Below, piece after piece: positions 24,547 to 33,445 of a DNA stretch of 64,000 bases. A program made the translations under genes and the position numbers. The DNA is from an uncultured Solobacterium sp. Its GTDB lineage: Bacteria; Bacillota_I; Bacilli_A; Erysipelotrichales; Erysipelotrichaceae. Numbering within the stretch: the stretch's first letter is position 1; every line of letters starts with the position of its first letter. The DNA is taken from NCBI GenBank assembly GCA_900547815.1, contig URHY01000001.1, forward strand, positions 10,688 to 74,687, written 5' to 3'. The notes below the pieces were generated by a model. It saw only the letters and a list, made by a program, of their open reading frames with translations, did no database searches and was not told where the DNA came from.

Positions 24547-25410
24547 TTATCTAAGCTTTTCGACTCTTTTCTTATTATTCCAAGTACCGATGACTTCATT
24601 GACTGTAGATACAGTAACGAATGCTTCAATATCACTTTCTTGAAGATAATATAGTAATTTTTTATATTCATTTGTAGCCATGATTGTGACAAGTTCTGTA
24701 TGTTCTGTTTTATCATAACCACCTTTTGCCGAATATAAAGTAACACCACGCCTTAATGTGTTCATAATATAATCTTGAATCACTTCATATTCTTTGGATA
24801 AGATACAAATCTTCTTTTTCTTATTAAAACCATCAATAAAATAATCTACAGCCTGACCATTGGCTAAAGTTGCCAATGCACCAACCACTAAAGCACCAAT
24901 ATCATATACAATTAGACTTGTTGTACAAATGAGTAGCCCAACTAATGTACAAGCTTTACCAAGATCCATATGTGTATATTTATTTACAATTTTCGCGATA
25001 ATATCCGTTCCACCACTTGATGCGTTTACACGAAATAGTATGGTTTGTCCAAAAGCTAAAATTAATATATATGTAGCCATGTCAAAAACAGCATTTTGGG
25101 TTAAAGAAATATTGTTTGGATAGATTCTTTCAAATACAGCTAGAAATAAAGGTAATAATAAAGAGGCATAAATTGTTTTTGCCCCAAATTCCTTACCAAT
25201 TAGAACAATACCTAGAATCAACAATAAGGCGTTGATCACAAAGGTAAGTGTAGAAATAGATAGACTTGTGATTTTAGCTAAAACCATAGCTAAACCAGTA
25301 ACACTTCCAGTGATGACTTCACTAGGAATCAAGAAGAAATATATGGCGACACTGATGATGAACATGGCGAGTGTAATAGTTAAAAAACTTTTTATTGTAT
25401 TCGTTTTCAT
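24547..25410 (-). CDS. YitT family membrane protein (DUF161 + DUF2179)
   Basis: 287 residues from the ATG at 25410, which has GGAGG eight bases upstream; a GTG five codons earlier overlaps that site and is unlikely. Five to six membrane segments in residues 1-195 carry the paired YitT motifs (IPSEVITGSVTGLAMVLAK, NASSGGTDIIAKIV). Residues 205-287 are the soluble DUF2179 domain (GVTLYSAKGGYDK, VTIMATNEYKKLL). The role is unknown; the family may be a transporter. A terminator separates it from tyrA, but readthrough would make it the last gene of the aro operon. Confidence 0.85.
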   Translation of the reverse strand: MKTNTIKSFLTITLAMFIISVAIYFFLIPSEVITGSVTGLAMVLAKITSLSISTLTFVINALLLILGIVLIGKEFGAKTIYASLLLPLFLAVFERIYPNNISLTQNAVFDMATYILILAFGQTILFRVNASSGGTDIIAKIVNKYTHMDLGKACTLVGLLICTTSLIVYDIGALVVGALATLANGQAVDYFIDGFNKKKKICILSKEYEVIQDYIMNTLRRGVTLYSAKGGYDKTEHTELVTIMATNEYKKLLYYLQESDIEAFVTVSTVNEVIGTWNNKKRVEKLR

Positions 25411-25448
25411 TTGTAAAACCTCCACTTTTTATTATGCCAAAAAAAGTG

Positions 25449-25476
25449 TAAAAAAAGAAGAGCATTATCTCTTCTT
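25449..25476 (-). terminator. Terminator at the end of tyrA
   Basis: AAGAAGAG 25455-25462 pairs with CTCTTCTT 25469-25476. On the minus strand seven T follow. The hairpin overlaps the tyrA stop region. Confidence 0.8.
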
Positions 25477-26319
25477 CGCATCGGTTTTATTAAACTTATC
25501 TCTACGCTTTGTGGATTGAATGAATAGGCGTTTCATTTCTTGTGTATCTTCTTGTTCTAAAGAATCTCTAAAGTGAGAGATTGAATCGATAAACTGATTG
25601 ATTTCATCTAATAAGATATCTTTATTCATAATAAATAATTCGGTCCATAAATCTTCATTGATTTTTGCGATACGTGTTAAATCTCTAAAGCTATCTCCTG
25701 TATATTCTACAAGATGAGCATTATCGTGTGTATTCATTAAAGATACCGCAATGACATGGGTTAACTGTGATAAAAAGCCGATCATTTTATCATGCTCTTC
25801 AATGGATAGTGTACAAATTCTACCAAATTCCATTTTATGAGCTAATTCTTTTACGGCTTCAATTGTTTCGGCTTTATTCTTCTGAGTAGGAACAAGAATA
25901 AAGTTTGAACCTTTAAAAATAGTTTCATCACTAAATTCAATACCACGAGATTCTCTACCACACATGGGGTGAATACTCAATAATTCAAGATCTTCGCGTA
26001 ATACATTTTGAATAGGTTTGACAATATTTGTCTTTACACCACTAATATCCATTAATAATGAATTTTTAGGAATATCATTCTGATAGACTTCAATCCAAGG
26101 AAGAATTTTAGTTGGATATAAACAGAAGATAAATGTATCACACTTTGAAATGACATCTAAAGGATTTGTGCTACCATCTACGATGATTTTTAATTCTTTG
26201 GCTTTACCAATGGTTTGTTGAGATACATCAATACCATAGACGTTGTAGTTTAAGCGTGTTAGTTTCTTCGCAAAACTCGCTCCCATTAATCCAAGTCCTA
26301 TAATCGCAATATTTGTCAT
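25465..26319 (-). CDS. tyrA: Prephenate dehydrogenase
   Basis: 284 residues. The N-terminal Rossmann fold shows GLGLMGASFAKKL (7-19), which binds NAD(P). LSIHPMCGRESRG carries the conserved substrate-site His, and SQLTHVIAVSL the second. It lacks an ACT domain, so allosteric tyrosine control through that domain is not expected. It converts prephenate to 4-hydroxyphenylpyruvate for tyrosine synthesis. The start overlaps the aroA stop by 4 bases, showing operon coupling. Confidence 0.9.
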   Translation of the reverse strand: MTNIAIIGLGLMGASFAKKLTRLNYNVYGIDVSQQTIGKAKELKIIVDGSTNPLDVISKCDTFIFCLYPTKILPWIEVYQNDIPKNSLLMDISGVKTNIVKPIQNVLREDLELLSIHPMCGRESRGIEFSDETIFKGSNFILVPTQKNKAETIEAVKELAHKMEFGRICTLSIEEHDKMIGFLSQLTHVIAVSLMNTHDNAHLVEYTGDSFRDLTRIAKINEDLWTELFIMNKDILLDEINQFIDSISHFRDSLEQEDTQEMKRLFIQSTKRRDKFNKTDAKKR

Positions 26320-27578
26320 AGAATCTCAACCTTTCCACCTAAGCTTTGAATGTCTTCAAAGAAAGTAGGGTAACTCTTTGTGATGGCTTGGGCATCATCA
26401 ATAATACATTCGGAACCTGCACATAATCCAAATACCGTCATTGCCATAACAATACGGTGATCATTATGTCCAAAGATTTCTACTGTATTATTTGATTGGT
26501 AGTGTTCTTTACCATGAATTTGAATCGAATCAAATGTGGATGTAATGTCTACACCCCATTTTTTAAGCTCGGTTTCCATTGCCTCAATACGATCACTTTC
26601 TTTCATGCGTAAACGAGCTGCATTCACAATATTTGTTTCACCATTTGTGAAACTGGCTAAGACACATAAGATTGGTCCTAAATCCGGACAATTAGATAAG
26701 TCGATAGTTTGTGGTACAGGTTGTTTTTTTGTGAATGTGATCGTATCCTTGTCACTTGTAAAACTAGGAATACAATCTAAAATGGCTTTATCTCCTTGTT
26801 TACTTAACATGTCCATGTTGGAGCATGAAAGAGTATTGTTTAAAGTGCCTAACACCGCAAAGAAGGCTAGTTGAGAAAAGTCTCCTTCTACAGAAACATC
26901 TTGTGCTTTATAGTGTTGGTTTCCTTTTATTAAATATGAATTTGAACTTGTTTCCAAAATTTCAATGCCAAATTTCGCTAACATTTGAATCGTAAGATTT
27001 ACATAGCTCTTTGATTCATAAGGCTCAGTAATTGTAAGTGTACTATCTTGACCTAATAATGGAAGGACAAACATGAAGCCTGTAATAAACTGACTTGAAA
27101 TATCTCCTTGTACAACATAGTCTTTTGCTTGTAGATTTCCACTCACAATGATTTCTTTATCGGATTGATTAAATTCAATGTTTTGTTTTTTAAATTCATT
27201 CGCATATACATCCATAGGTCTTTGAAGCAATCTTCCTTGACCTAAAAATTTAACTTTGGCATTTGTACATGCAGCAAGTGGAATCAAGAAGCGTAAAGTA
27301 GAACCGGATTCATTCGCATTACACGTAATACTTCCTTCTTGTTTAAAAAGATTAGTGCCTGTTACTTCATATGTAGTTTCATCGATTTGTTTAATTATAG
27401 CACCCAAAGCTTTCATGCAGCCAACGGTCGCTTCAATATCCTTTGAGTTTGTGACATTAGAAACAAGACTTGTACCATCACTTAATGAGGCGCAAATCAA
27501 TGCTCTATGCGCCATAGATTTGGATGCGGGTATCTTTACATTTCCATGTACTTTACTTTGTGTTACTTTTACTTTCAT
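26316..27578 (-). CDS. aroA: 3-phosphoshikimate 1-carboxyvinyltransferase (EPSP synthase)
   Basis: 420 residues, standard length. PASKSMAHRALICASL near the N-terminus, NESGSTLRFL (the phosphoenolpyruvate-site motif), GDISSQFITG and RMKESDRIEAM are all recognisable. It joins shikimate 3-phosphate and phosphoenolpyruvate in the cytoplasm. It overlaps aroC by 4 bases upstream and tyrA by 4 bases downstream. The ASGSTLRF-type motif with Asn-Glu-Ser is nearer the class II than the class I enzyme. Confidence 0.93.
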   Translation of the reverse strand: MKVKVTQSKVHGNVKIPASKSMAHRALICASLSDGTSLVSNVTNSKDIEATVGCMKALGAIIKQIDETTYEVTGTNLFKQEGSITCNANESGSTLRFLIPLAACTNAKVKFLGQGRLLQRPMDVYANEFKKQNIEFNQSDKEIIVSGNLQAKDYVVQGDISSQFITGFMFVLPLLGQDSTLTITEPYESKSYVNLTIQMLAKFGIEILETSSNSYLIKGNQHYKAQDVSVEGDFSQLAFFAVLGTLNNTLSCSNMDMLSKQGDKAILDCIPSFTSDKDTITFTKKQPVPQTIDLSNCPDLGPILCVLASFTNGETNIVNAARLRMKESDRIEAMETELKKWGVDITSTFDSIQIHGKEHYQSNNTVEIFGHNDHRIVMAMTVFGLCAGSECIIDDAQAITKSYPTFFEDIQSLGGKVEIL

Positions 27579-28684
27579 TCAAAATCCCCCTGAAGTGGCT
27601 TAATGGCAAGCCTAGACATATATAAATCTAATAAACCAAACGCAACTACACTGTCGACAACGATTCTTGCACGGTGCAAGATGCATGGGTCGTGTCTTCC
27701 TTGAATTTTAAGATCAACGTTTTCTTTTGAAAGATAATCCACAGATTCTTGTGTTTTAAAAATGGATGGTGTTGGCTTTATACAAGTATGAATGATAATT
27801 GGCATTCCATTTGTGATGCCACCATTGATTCCGGCATTATTATTGGTTTTTGTTTCAATTTTATTAGTAAAATGGAAGGCATCATTGGCTTGAGATCCTT
27901 TTAGTTTCGCAAAGCCAAATCCTTCGCCAAAGGAAACACCTTTGACGGCTGGTACAGAGAAAATTAAGTGTGATAAAATGCTTTCTACAGAATCAAAGAA
28001 TGGTTCTCCTAGTCCTGCAGGAAGGCCTATAATAGCTGTTTCTAAAATACCACCTAATGAATCACCTTCAGCAGCTGCTTTTTCGATTTCTTGAATCATT
28101 TGATCTTTAATTTGATCGTCAATAACCGCAAATATTTTCTCATTGACTTCAAAAATTTGTTTTTCTAAAAGATCATAGTCTTGACTAAAAGGAATATCCG
28201 AAAGGGTATATAAACTTTCAATGTGTGATCCGATCACAATCCCTTGTGATTTCAGAATTTGTCTACAAATACTTCCAGCAGCTACAATGCATGCGGTAAG
28301 TCTTCCAGAAAAGTGTCCACCACCACGATAGTCTTGGTAACCATTGTATTTTTCAAAGGCAGTAAAATCAGCATGTCCAGGACGCAATCTTCCATGGAAG
28401 GCAGAATAGTCTTTTGATTTAGTGTTTTGATTCTCAATGATAATTGTAAGTGCAGTTCCGGTTGTATACCCGTTATACATTCCTGAAATAATATGCACTT
28501 CATCCGCTTCATGTCTTTGGGTTGAAATCTTACCTGTTGCCTTACGTTTATCCATATCGGCTTTGATTTGTTCCATATCGACCTGAAAGCCTGCAGGAAG
28601 ACCATCTAATGTGATACCAATGGCTGGACCGTGACTTTCACCAAATAATGTCCAAGATATATTTGTGCCGAAATTATTTTTCAT
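27575..28684 (-). CDS. aroC: Chorismate synthase
   Basis: 369 residues. GESHGPAIGITLDGLPAG near the N-terminus, RPGHADFTA and GGHFSGRLTA (FMN site), and RHDPCILHRARIV near the C-terminus are conserved signatures. It uses reduced FMN to convert EPSP to chorismate, the branch point feeding TyrA in this operon. It overlaps aroB by 11 bases upstream and aroA by 4 downstream. Confidence 0.95.
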   Translation of the reverse strand: MKNNFGTNISWTLFGESHGPAIGITLDGLPAGFQVDMEQIKADMDKRKATGKISTQRHEADEVHIISGMYNGYTTGTALTIIIENQNTKSKDYSAFHGRLRPGHADFTAFEKYNGYQDYRGGGHFSGRLTACIVAAGSICRQILKSQGIVIGSHIESLYTLSDIPFSQDYDLLEKQIFEVNEKIFAVIDDQIKDQMIQEIEKAAAEGDSLGGILETAIIGLPAGLGEPFFDSVESILSHLIFSVPAVKGVSFGEGFGFAKLKGSQANDAFHFTNKIETKTNNNAGINGGITNGMPIIIHTCIKPTPSIFKTQESVDYLSKENVDLKIQGRHDPCILHRARIVVDSVVAFGLLDLYMSRLAIKPLQGDFE

Positions 28685-29687
28685 AAGGTCCTCTTTCTAA
28701 TACGTCTTGTATGTCTTCAAAAGAAAGTTCTTTGATGATATAAGAACCAGATTGCTTCACTAGAATTGTAGAGACTGTGTTATGACTGCTTTTCTTATCA
28801 TGTGTTACATATTTTAATAATGTGGCAGTATCATAGTCTGGTACTTGAGGCAAATCTAGTTTTTTATAGATGTTTAATACGCGTTGTTTTAATGCTTCAT
28901 CTTCAATAAAGAATAACATACCCATCGCCACGCATTCTCCATGAAGATATGTATTTAATCCATATGCCGATTCAATGGCGTGTCCAATGGTATGTCCAAA
29001 GTTTAAAATTTTTCTAAGATTACTTTCTCTTTCATCTTGTTGAACAACGTCACGCTTTAATTCAATGGAACGCGTAATAATCGCATCGATATCTAATGTG
29101 TCTTGTTCAAATAAAGAGACTAAGTGATCATCTAGAATCAGTCCCATTTTAAGTGCTTCACAAAGACCGTTGTGTTGTTGGCGAAGGGAAAGAGTCGATA
29201 ATACGTTTGGATCGATAATAACGGTTTTTGGTTGCCAAAATGCACCTACAATATTTTTATAGGAACCCATATCAATGGCAACTTTACCACCTACACTTGA
29301 ATCAACCTGGCTTAATACGGTTGTTGGAATGTTGTAGAAATCAATGCCGCGCATGTAGCTTGCAGCGACAAAGCCTGCAAGATCTCCAACAACGCCTCCA
29401 CCTACTGCGATAATGGCATCTTTTCGAGACATGTTGTGTTGAATCATTTCTTCTAAAAGATGTTTATATTGATCAAAACATTTGGATGGTTCTCCTTGTA
29501 GTATGGTGCATACAAAAGAATCCGGGCATTGTTCCTTTACAATGTTGACCCATTTTTCTGGAACACCTGTATCTGTGATGATCGCAATCTTTCTTGATAC
29601 AGGAATATATTCATGTACTTTTCGAATTGCGTTTCTTTCAATATATATTGGATATGAATGATTTTCTAAATCGACATTTAACTTCAT
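28674..29687 (-). CDS. aroB: 3-dehydroquinate synthase
   Basis: 337 residues. IIAVGGGVVGDLAGFVA (NAD-binding Gly-rich), MRGIDFYNIPTTVLSQVDSS, and metal ligands in LNFGHTIGHAIE and LHGECVAMGM are present. It is the first gene of the aroB-aroC-aroA-tyrA operon, started by ATG 29687 with AAAGGAG upstream. It cyclises DAHP to dehydroquinate. aroD, aroE and aroK are not in this window. Confidence 0.95.
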   Translation of the reverse strand: MKLNVDLENHSYPIYIERNAIRKVHEYIPVSRKIAIITDTGVPEKWVNIVKEQCPDSFVCTILQGEPSKCFDQYKHLLEEMIQHNMSRKDAIIAVGGGVVGDLAGFVAASYMRGIDFYNIPTTVLSQVDSSVGGKVAIDMGSYKNIVGAFWQPKTVIIDPNVLSTLSLRQQHNGLCEALKMGLILDDHLVSLFEQDTLDIDAIITRSIELKRDVVQQDERESNLRKILNFGHTIGHAIESAYGLNTYLHGECVAMGMLFFIEDEALKQRVLNIYKKLDLPQVPDYDTATLLKYVTHDKKSSHNTVSTILVKQSGSYIIKELSFEDIQDVLERGPYEK

Positions 29688-29708
29688 AATAAAAAACTCC
29701 TTTCATAT

Positions 29709-29750
29709 ATCATACCATGAACATAAGCTTTTTTCAGAAATTTTCTGAAA
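29709..29750 (-). promoter_or_regulatory. Probable aro promoter with palindromic operator
   Basis: On the minus strand, TATGAT (29714-29709) lies 22 bases before the aroB start. At the -35 distance is a weak CTGAAA that forms one arm of a palindrome, TTTCAGAA 29732-29739 with TTCTGAAA 29743-29750. A repressor or activator bound there would control the operon. The regulator is unknown. Confidence 0.4.
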
Positions 29751-29804
29751 GAAGTAGTTCAATGAATATATGGAGTACTCGTTAAGACTCAATATTATTT
29801 GAAA

Positions 29805-30335
29805 TTGAAAATAAAGGATACGTATCGTGTCACAAATATTGGAAAAAATGTAGAAGATTTAATGATTACGTGTCTTTTGTATGATGTGAGCTATTGTATA
29901 CAGTTCAAAACACAGGATGAGTGGTAAAATCATGGAAGGGTATCTAGTAAAATGGTTCGTGAATTTCTGAAATCGATTGATTATCCGAAAGAGAGAATTC
30001 AGGATATGTGTTTTGCGATTGCGATTCATGTGGATTTAAAAGCTGATTTTGATGGGGAATATAATGCGTTTACACTGAGTGTACAAGAGGCGGATAATAT
30101 TGATCGTGTAGGTGCGTATCGATTATATGAAACATTAGAAGCTGTACAGTTTAGTAAACAACCAATAGAAGTACAGATTCAGTATGTGGATTTGATGCTA
30201 CAAACATTGAATGAATATACTTCTTATACATGTGCTACAAAGACGGTACAAACATTATGGCTAGACCGTATTCAATTTCAAATCGATTATTTTGGGCGTT
30301 TAAAAGATCAATTCAAAATATCCACAGCCTTATAA
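29805..30335 (+). pseudogene. HD-domain hydrolase pseudogene
   Basis: The frame ending at 30335 reads back past its ATG at 29952 through SSKMV, GRV and NH to a TAA at 29925, then continues upstream as a coding-like frame (NVEDLMITCLLYDVSYC). The downstream part (EADNIDRVGAYRLYETLEAV) matches small HD-superfamily phosphohydrolases, which carry an HD dyad and HG..S motif near the break. An in-frame stop thus splits the metal-binding half from the rest and no intact start is visible. Its last 6 bases overlap the convergent gene. Confidence 0.5.
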
Positions 30336-30344
30336 GCTGTGGAT
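30320..30344. terminator. Hairpin shared by converging genes
   Basis: ATCCACAGC 30320-30328 pairs perfectly with GCTGTGGAT 30336-30344. It covers the last codons of both the HD pseudogene and the minus-strand hydrolase-like gene, with no long T tract on either side. Confidence 0.5.
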
Positions 30345-30857
30345 AAATGTTTCTACACGATACATGATTTGTTTCAGATTCTTAATATCTGTTTGAATAT
30401 TTCCTGTTTCTAAGGAATGATTTCCATCAACAATACTATGAAATTCAATAAGATGATAAATACAATAACGCTTAATCTTATCGAAGGTAGCCCATTGGTC
30501 TTTGGTTCCAGAATACACTAAATCTTTTTGTTGAAGATATTCCAAAGTAAAATCTAATGGCGTGAAATAGATATTTGCAGTTAACTTATATTCATGGGCA
30601 AGTTTAGCTGCACAATAAGTACCTATACTTTTAGATATGAATAGAATGGAATCAAATGTGCCTAAATCCATTTTTTCAATTTGATTTTTGGCTTGTCTAT
30701 ACGCTTCATCTTTAGATTTATTTAAATCAAAGTCTAGGTTTTTAAAATGAATTTCTTTGATTTCATAATCCATATTCTTTAATATCTTCTTTGAATAATA
30801 TAGTAATGGTTTATCCGTGTGATATCCAATTCCAGGAAATAATATAGCGAGTTTCAT
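30330..30857 (-). CDS. Alpha/beta hydrolase-like protein
   Basis: 175 residues. The beta-strand starts LAILFPGIGYHTDKPLLYYSKK and SILFISKSIGTYCAAKLA look like an alpha/beta-hydrolase core with the nucleophile elbow around Ser in SKSIG (the first Gly of GxSxG is replaced by Ser). A candidate catalytic His is in VDGNHSLE, where small hydrolases of this kind carry GxxHSL. No signal peptide. The substrate is unknown. It lies alone, downstream of and in the same orientation as the Ltp lipoprotein. Confidence 0.65.
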   Translation of the reverse strand: MKLAILFPGIGYHTDKPLLYYSKKILKNMDYEIKEIHFKNLDFDLNKSKDEAYRQAKNQIEKMDLGTFDSILFISKSIGTYCAAKLAHEYKLTANIYFTPLDFTLEYLQQKDLVYSGTKDQWATFDKIKRYCIYHLIEFHSIVDGNHSLETGNIQTDIKNLKQIMYRVETFIHSL

Positions 30858-30872
30858 GCCTTTAGTATAGGA

Positions 30873-31160
30873 TTATTCATCTAAATTATCAATCGCATAT
30901 TGTGCTTCTTCAGCTGTGAATTTTTCTCCATATTCCGAAGTCAATTGATCATAGATTCTTTGTTTGGACATGTGCATCATTTTACTGTAATTTTCAGCTT
31001 TATGCAGTGCATTACGATACTCTTTTGGAACACTTGTATCTTCCTTTGTTTCTACGACCTTTTCTTTTGTTTCTTTTTTTACTTCATCATTTGAAGTTGA
31101 GCATGCGACAGCCGATAAGACAATAGCGGCTGTTAAAAATACTTTTAAACCCTTTTTCAT
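30873..31160 (-). CDS. Ltp-type lipoprotein
   Basis: 95 residues. A signal peptide with a lipobox-like VLSAVAC places Cys20 as the lipid anchor. A K/E-rich linker (about 25-47) follows, then one Ltp repeat: ALHKAENYSKMMHMSKQRIY, then QL, GEKFTAEEAQYAIDNL. Ltp of phage TP-J34 carries such repeats and blocks phage DNA injection. Most chromosomal relatives are of unknown role. Only a single repeat is present. The protein would sit on the outer face of the membrane. Confidence 0.8.
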   Translation of the reverse strand: MKKGLKVFLTAAIVLSAVACSTSNDEVKKETKEKVVETKEDTSVPKEYRNALHKAENYSKMMHMSKQRIYDQLTSEYGEKFTAEEAQYAIDNLDE

Positions 31161-31230
31161 ATATACTCCTTATTCCTTTTTTTAAGTATAGGAAATAAAG
31201 AAAGGATTTTGGTATGCCATGAGCATACAT

Positions 31231-32199
31231 TTAAATCAGGGAATCAATCCACATAAAAAACCATACGTCTAAACATACGAATATAAAGAAAATAATGGAA
31301 TAAAGGATTGGCCACGGTACTTTAGACATGTGTTTATGGAATAGATTTTTATTATAGTAAAGGAATAAACCAAAATATATAAACAAAAAACAACTTAGTT
31401 TATTGATAAAGCTATTATTGATGGTTTCACCTGGCTCCATATCTACCACAATCATAAGCGTAAATACGATCCAAGCTAAACTGATCATCTTAGATTTGAA
31501 TGTGTCATTATTAAGGGGAGGAATAACAACTAGTTTTTGTTGAATGGCTAAATCCATCTCTTTCACAGAATTATAGCGGTTCTTATAATCTAATTGTGTT
31601 GCCTTTAAAATGATTTGTTTTAAATCAAAGGGAATATTGTCTTGATGTTCTAATGAACCATTTAATAAGTAGTTCATTAATTTGCCCAAGGCATAAATGT
31701 CAGTTTGTGGATTGGATTGTTGAAAACCAAATTGTTCAGGTGCTGCATAGCCAACACTGCCTAAGATAAGGGTATCTTTACTTTTTTTGGAATCTAAAAA
31801 TCGTGCAATGCCAAAATCAAGGAGTGTAACCTTATTATCATGGTAAATAATATTTTCTGGTTTGATATCACGATGGATAATAGGTGGATTTAACTTATGT
31901 AATGAATCTAAACACCCGCATAATTGATGCATGATGTCTTTAATTTGTTCTTTTGAAAAGGATTGTTGATCTAATGTTTTTCCTTCAATATATTCTTCAA
32001 TTAAAGTTAAATGGCTGTCATTTTCTTGTATCACAAAAATTTTAGGTAAGTAAGGATTCTTTATCTTTTGAAGTGTTTGATAAAGTGTTTTATCATAATA
32101 ATTCAATTCTTTCTGGATATATTTTGCATGTGATGTTTCATGTTCTACTAATGAAATTGTTTTATTTTTATCTTGTTTAATTATTTGTAAAGTCTTCAT
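31231..32199 (-). CDS. Membrane-anchored Ser/Thr protein kinase
   Basis: 322 residues from the ATG at 32199 (AAAGAGC upstream). Kinase motifs: HRDIKPEN (109-116, catalytic D111), DFG (128-130), an APE-like AAPEQFG and a conserved DIYALG. The N-lobe lacks the glycine-rich loop and the ATP Lys is probably K26, so the N-lobe is minimal. Three to four membrane segments follow (about 240-320) with no PASTA domain, so it is not a PrkC/Stk1 orthologue. It is transcribed divergently from an HTH protein just 33 bases away. Confidence 0.85.
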   Translation of the reverse strand: MKTLQIIKQDKNKTISLVEHETSHAKYIQKELNYYDKTLYQTLQKIKNPYLPKIFVIQENDSHLTLIEEYIEGKTLDQQSFSKEQIKDIMHQLCGCLDSLHKLNPPIIHRDIKPENIIYHDNKVTLLDFGIARFLDSKKSKDTLILGSVGYAAPEQFGFQQSNPQTDIYALGKLMNYLLNGSLEHQDNIPFDLKQIILKATQLDYKNRYNSVKEMDLAIQQKLVVIPPLNNDTFKSKMISLAWIVFTLMIVVDMEPGETINNSFINKLSCFLFIYFGLFLYYNKNLFHKHMSKVPWPILYSIIFFIFVCLDVWFFMWIDSLI

Positions 32200-32232
32200 A
32201 AATTGCTCTTTCTTGTGTATATTATAAGTATT

Positions 32233-32646
32233 ATGGCAGAGACAAATCAATTATTAAAAACAATTCAAGAAACAAAGAGTGATGGTTTAAATACTTTAAT
32301 GGAAAGTCTAGATGATTTAACTTTTTCACAATATTTAAATCACATATTAGAAATTAAACATGTAACTAAGGCACAAGTATTATCGAAGACAACGATTCAA
32401 AGGAATTATGGGTATCAAATCTTTGACGGATCCAAGGTTCCTAATAAAGATAAGGTGATTCAGTTAAGTTTAGGATTAGGTTTAGATTTGCGTATGACAA
32501 ATAACTTATTGTCATTATCGAATAATGGGATGTTGTATCCAAAGGTAAAAAGAGATGCATTATTGATTTATTGTATCGAAAATCATAAGAGTGTATATGA
32601 AACTAATGAGTGTTTGATGGAGTATAGGTTAGAGTTGTTGGACTAA
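32233..32646 (+). CDS. HTH protein paired with the Ser/Thr kinase
   Basis: 137 residues from ATG 32233. The N-terminal helix ETNQLLKTIQETKS is followed by an XRE-like unit (NYGYQIFDGSKVPNKDKVIQ, LSLGLGLDLRMTNNLLSLSN) and a C-terminal helical part. This protein type is often encoded next to small kinases in Bacillota and is likely its substrate or a regulator of the pair. It shares the short 33-base divergent gap with the kinase. A hairpin terminator follows. Confidence 0.75.
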   Translation: MAETNQLLKTIQETKSDGLNTLMESLDDLTFSQYLNHILEIKHVTKAQVLSKTTIQRNYGYQIFDGSKVPNKDKVIQLSLGLGLDLRMTNNLLSLSNNGMLYPKVKRDALLIYCIENHKSVYETNECLMEYRLELLD

Positions 32647-32649
32647 AAA

Positions 32650-32671
32650 AAGAAATGATTTCTCATTTCTT
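32650..32671. terminator. Bidirectional terminator
   Basis: AAGAAATGA 32650-32658 pairs with TCATTTCTT 32663-32671 over a 4-nt loop, between the convergent HTH and DeoR genes. It overlaps the DeoR stop. Confidence 0.75.
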
Positions 32672-33445
32672 ATAATTAAGTAGTGGATCTAATTGTTTGA
32701 CAAGAATACCCTTTTCTTCAAATTCTTCTATTTGTTCAGCAGGCACTCGAGTATCTGTGATTAGATATGCGAATGAGTCTGGCTTTGCGACTACAAATTG
32801 ATGCACATAATTAATTTTTGTCGCATCTGCTAAAATAAAGGCAGCCCCACTGCACCTAGAAATCATAGCTTCATTGATGATTACTTCCGGAAGTATTGCC
32901 GTACTCATGCCGACTTCGCTGTCAAATCCGTTGCATCCTAAGAATGCCTTGTTGGCTTTGACTCTTTGAAGATTGTTTAAGGCAAAATCACCGGTCATTG
33001 TTTCTTTAGGGAAACGAAGCTCGCCGCCAGTCATTACAATTTGTACATTTGGGTCATGATCACAGAAAATAGCTTTTCCGTTATTTGTGATGATTGTGAC
33101 TCTTTTTCCTATGATATATTTTATGATTAATAGTGCAGTTGAGCTTGTATTGATGAAAATTGTATCTCCATCATCTACAAATGTTGCAGCAAACTTGGCA
33201 ATCGCATGTTTATAAGCTTCATTTGGATCTATGTCATGTTCAACAAAATTTTGAACAAGTTTAGCACCACCATAGAAACGTTCAACAGCTCCCATGTCTT
33301 CCCAATATTGTAAATCTCTACGAATTGTTAATGGTGTTACATTCAATTCTGAAGCCAGTTCTTCCACGTTTACAGTACCTTTGACCTGTATTTTTTGCAT
33401 GATTTTTTTTCGTCGCTTATCTACGACTTCTTTTGTCATTTTCAT
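32663..33445 (-). CDS. DeoR-family transcriptional regulator, probable ascorbate operon regulator
   Basis: 260 residues. Winged HTH at about 10-65 (VNVEELASELNVTPLTIRRD, LQYWEDMGAVERFYGGA), then a DeoRC sugar-phosphate sensor domain (DGDTIFINTSSTALL, VTIITNNGKA, MTGGELR). It fits the GlpR/UlaR group. It lies close to the divergent ula operon, whose promoter has matching repeats, so it is the natural candidate to control it. It is translationally coupled (4-base overlap) to the membrane-TPR gene upstream. Confidence 0.85.
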   Translation of the reverse strand: MKMTKEVVDKRRKKIMQKIQVKGTVNVEELASELNVTPLTIRRDLQYWEDMGAVERFYGGAKLVQNFVEHDIDPNEAYKHAIAKFAATFVDDGDTIFINTSSTALLIIKYIIGKRVTIITNNGKAIFCDHDPNVQIVMTGGELRFPKETMTGDFALNNLQRVKANKAFLGCNGFDSEVGMSTAILPEVIINEAMISRCSGAAFILADATKINYVHQFVVAKPDSFAYLITDTRVPAEQIEEFEEKGILVKQLDPLLNYKK

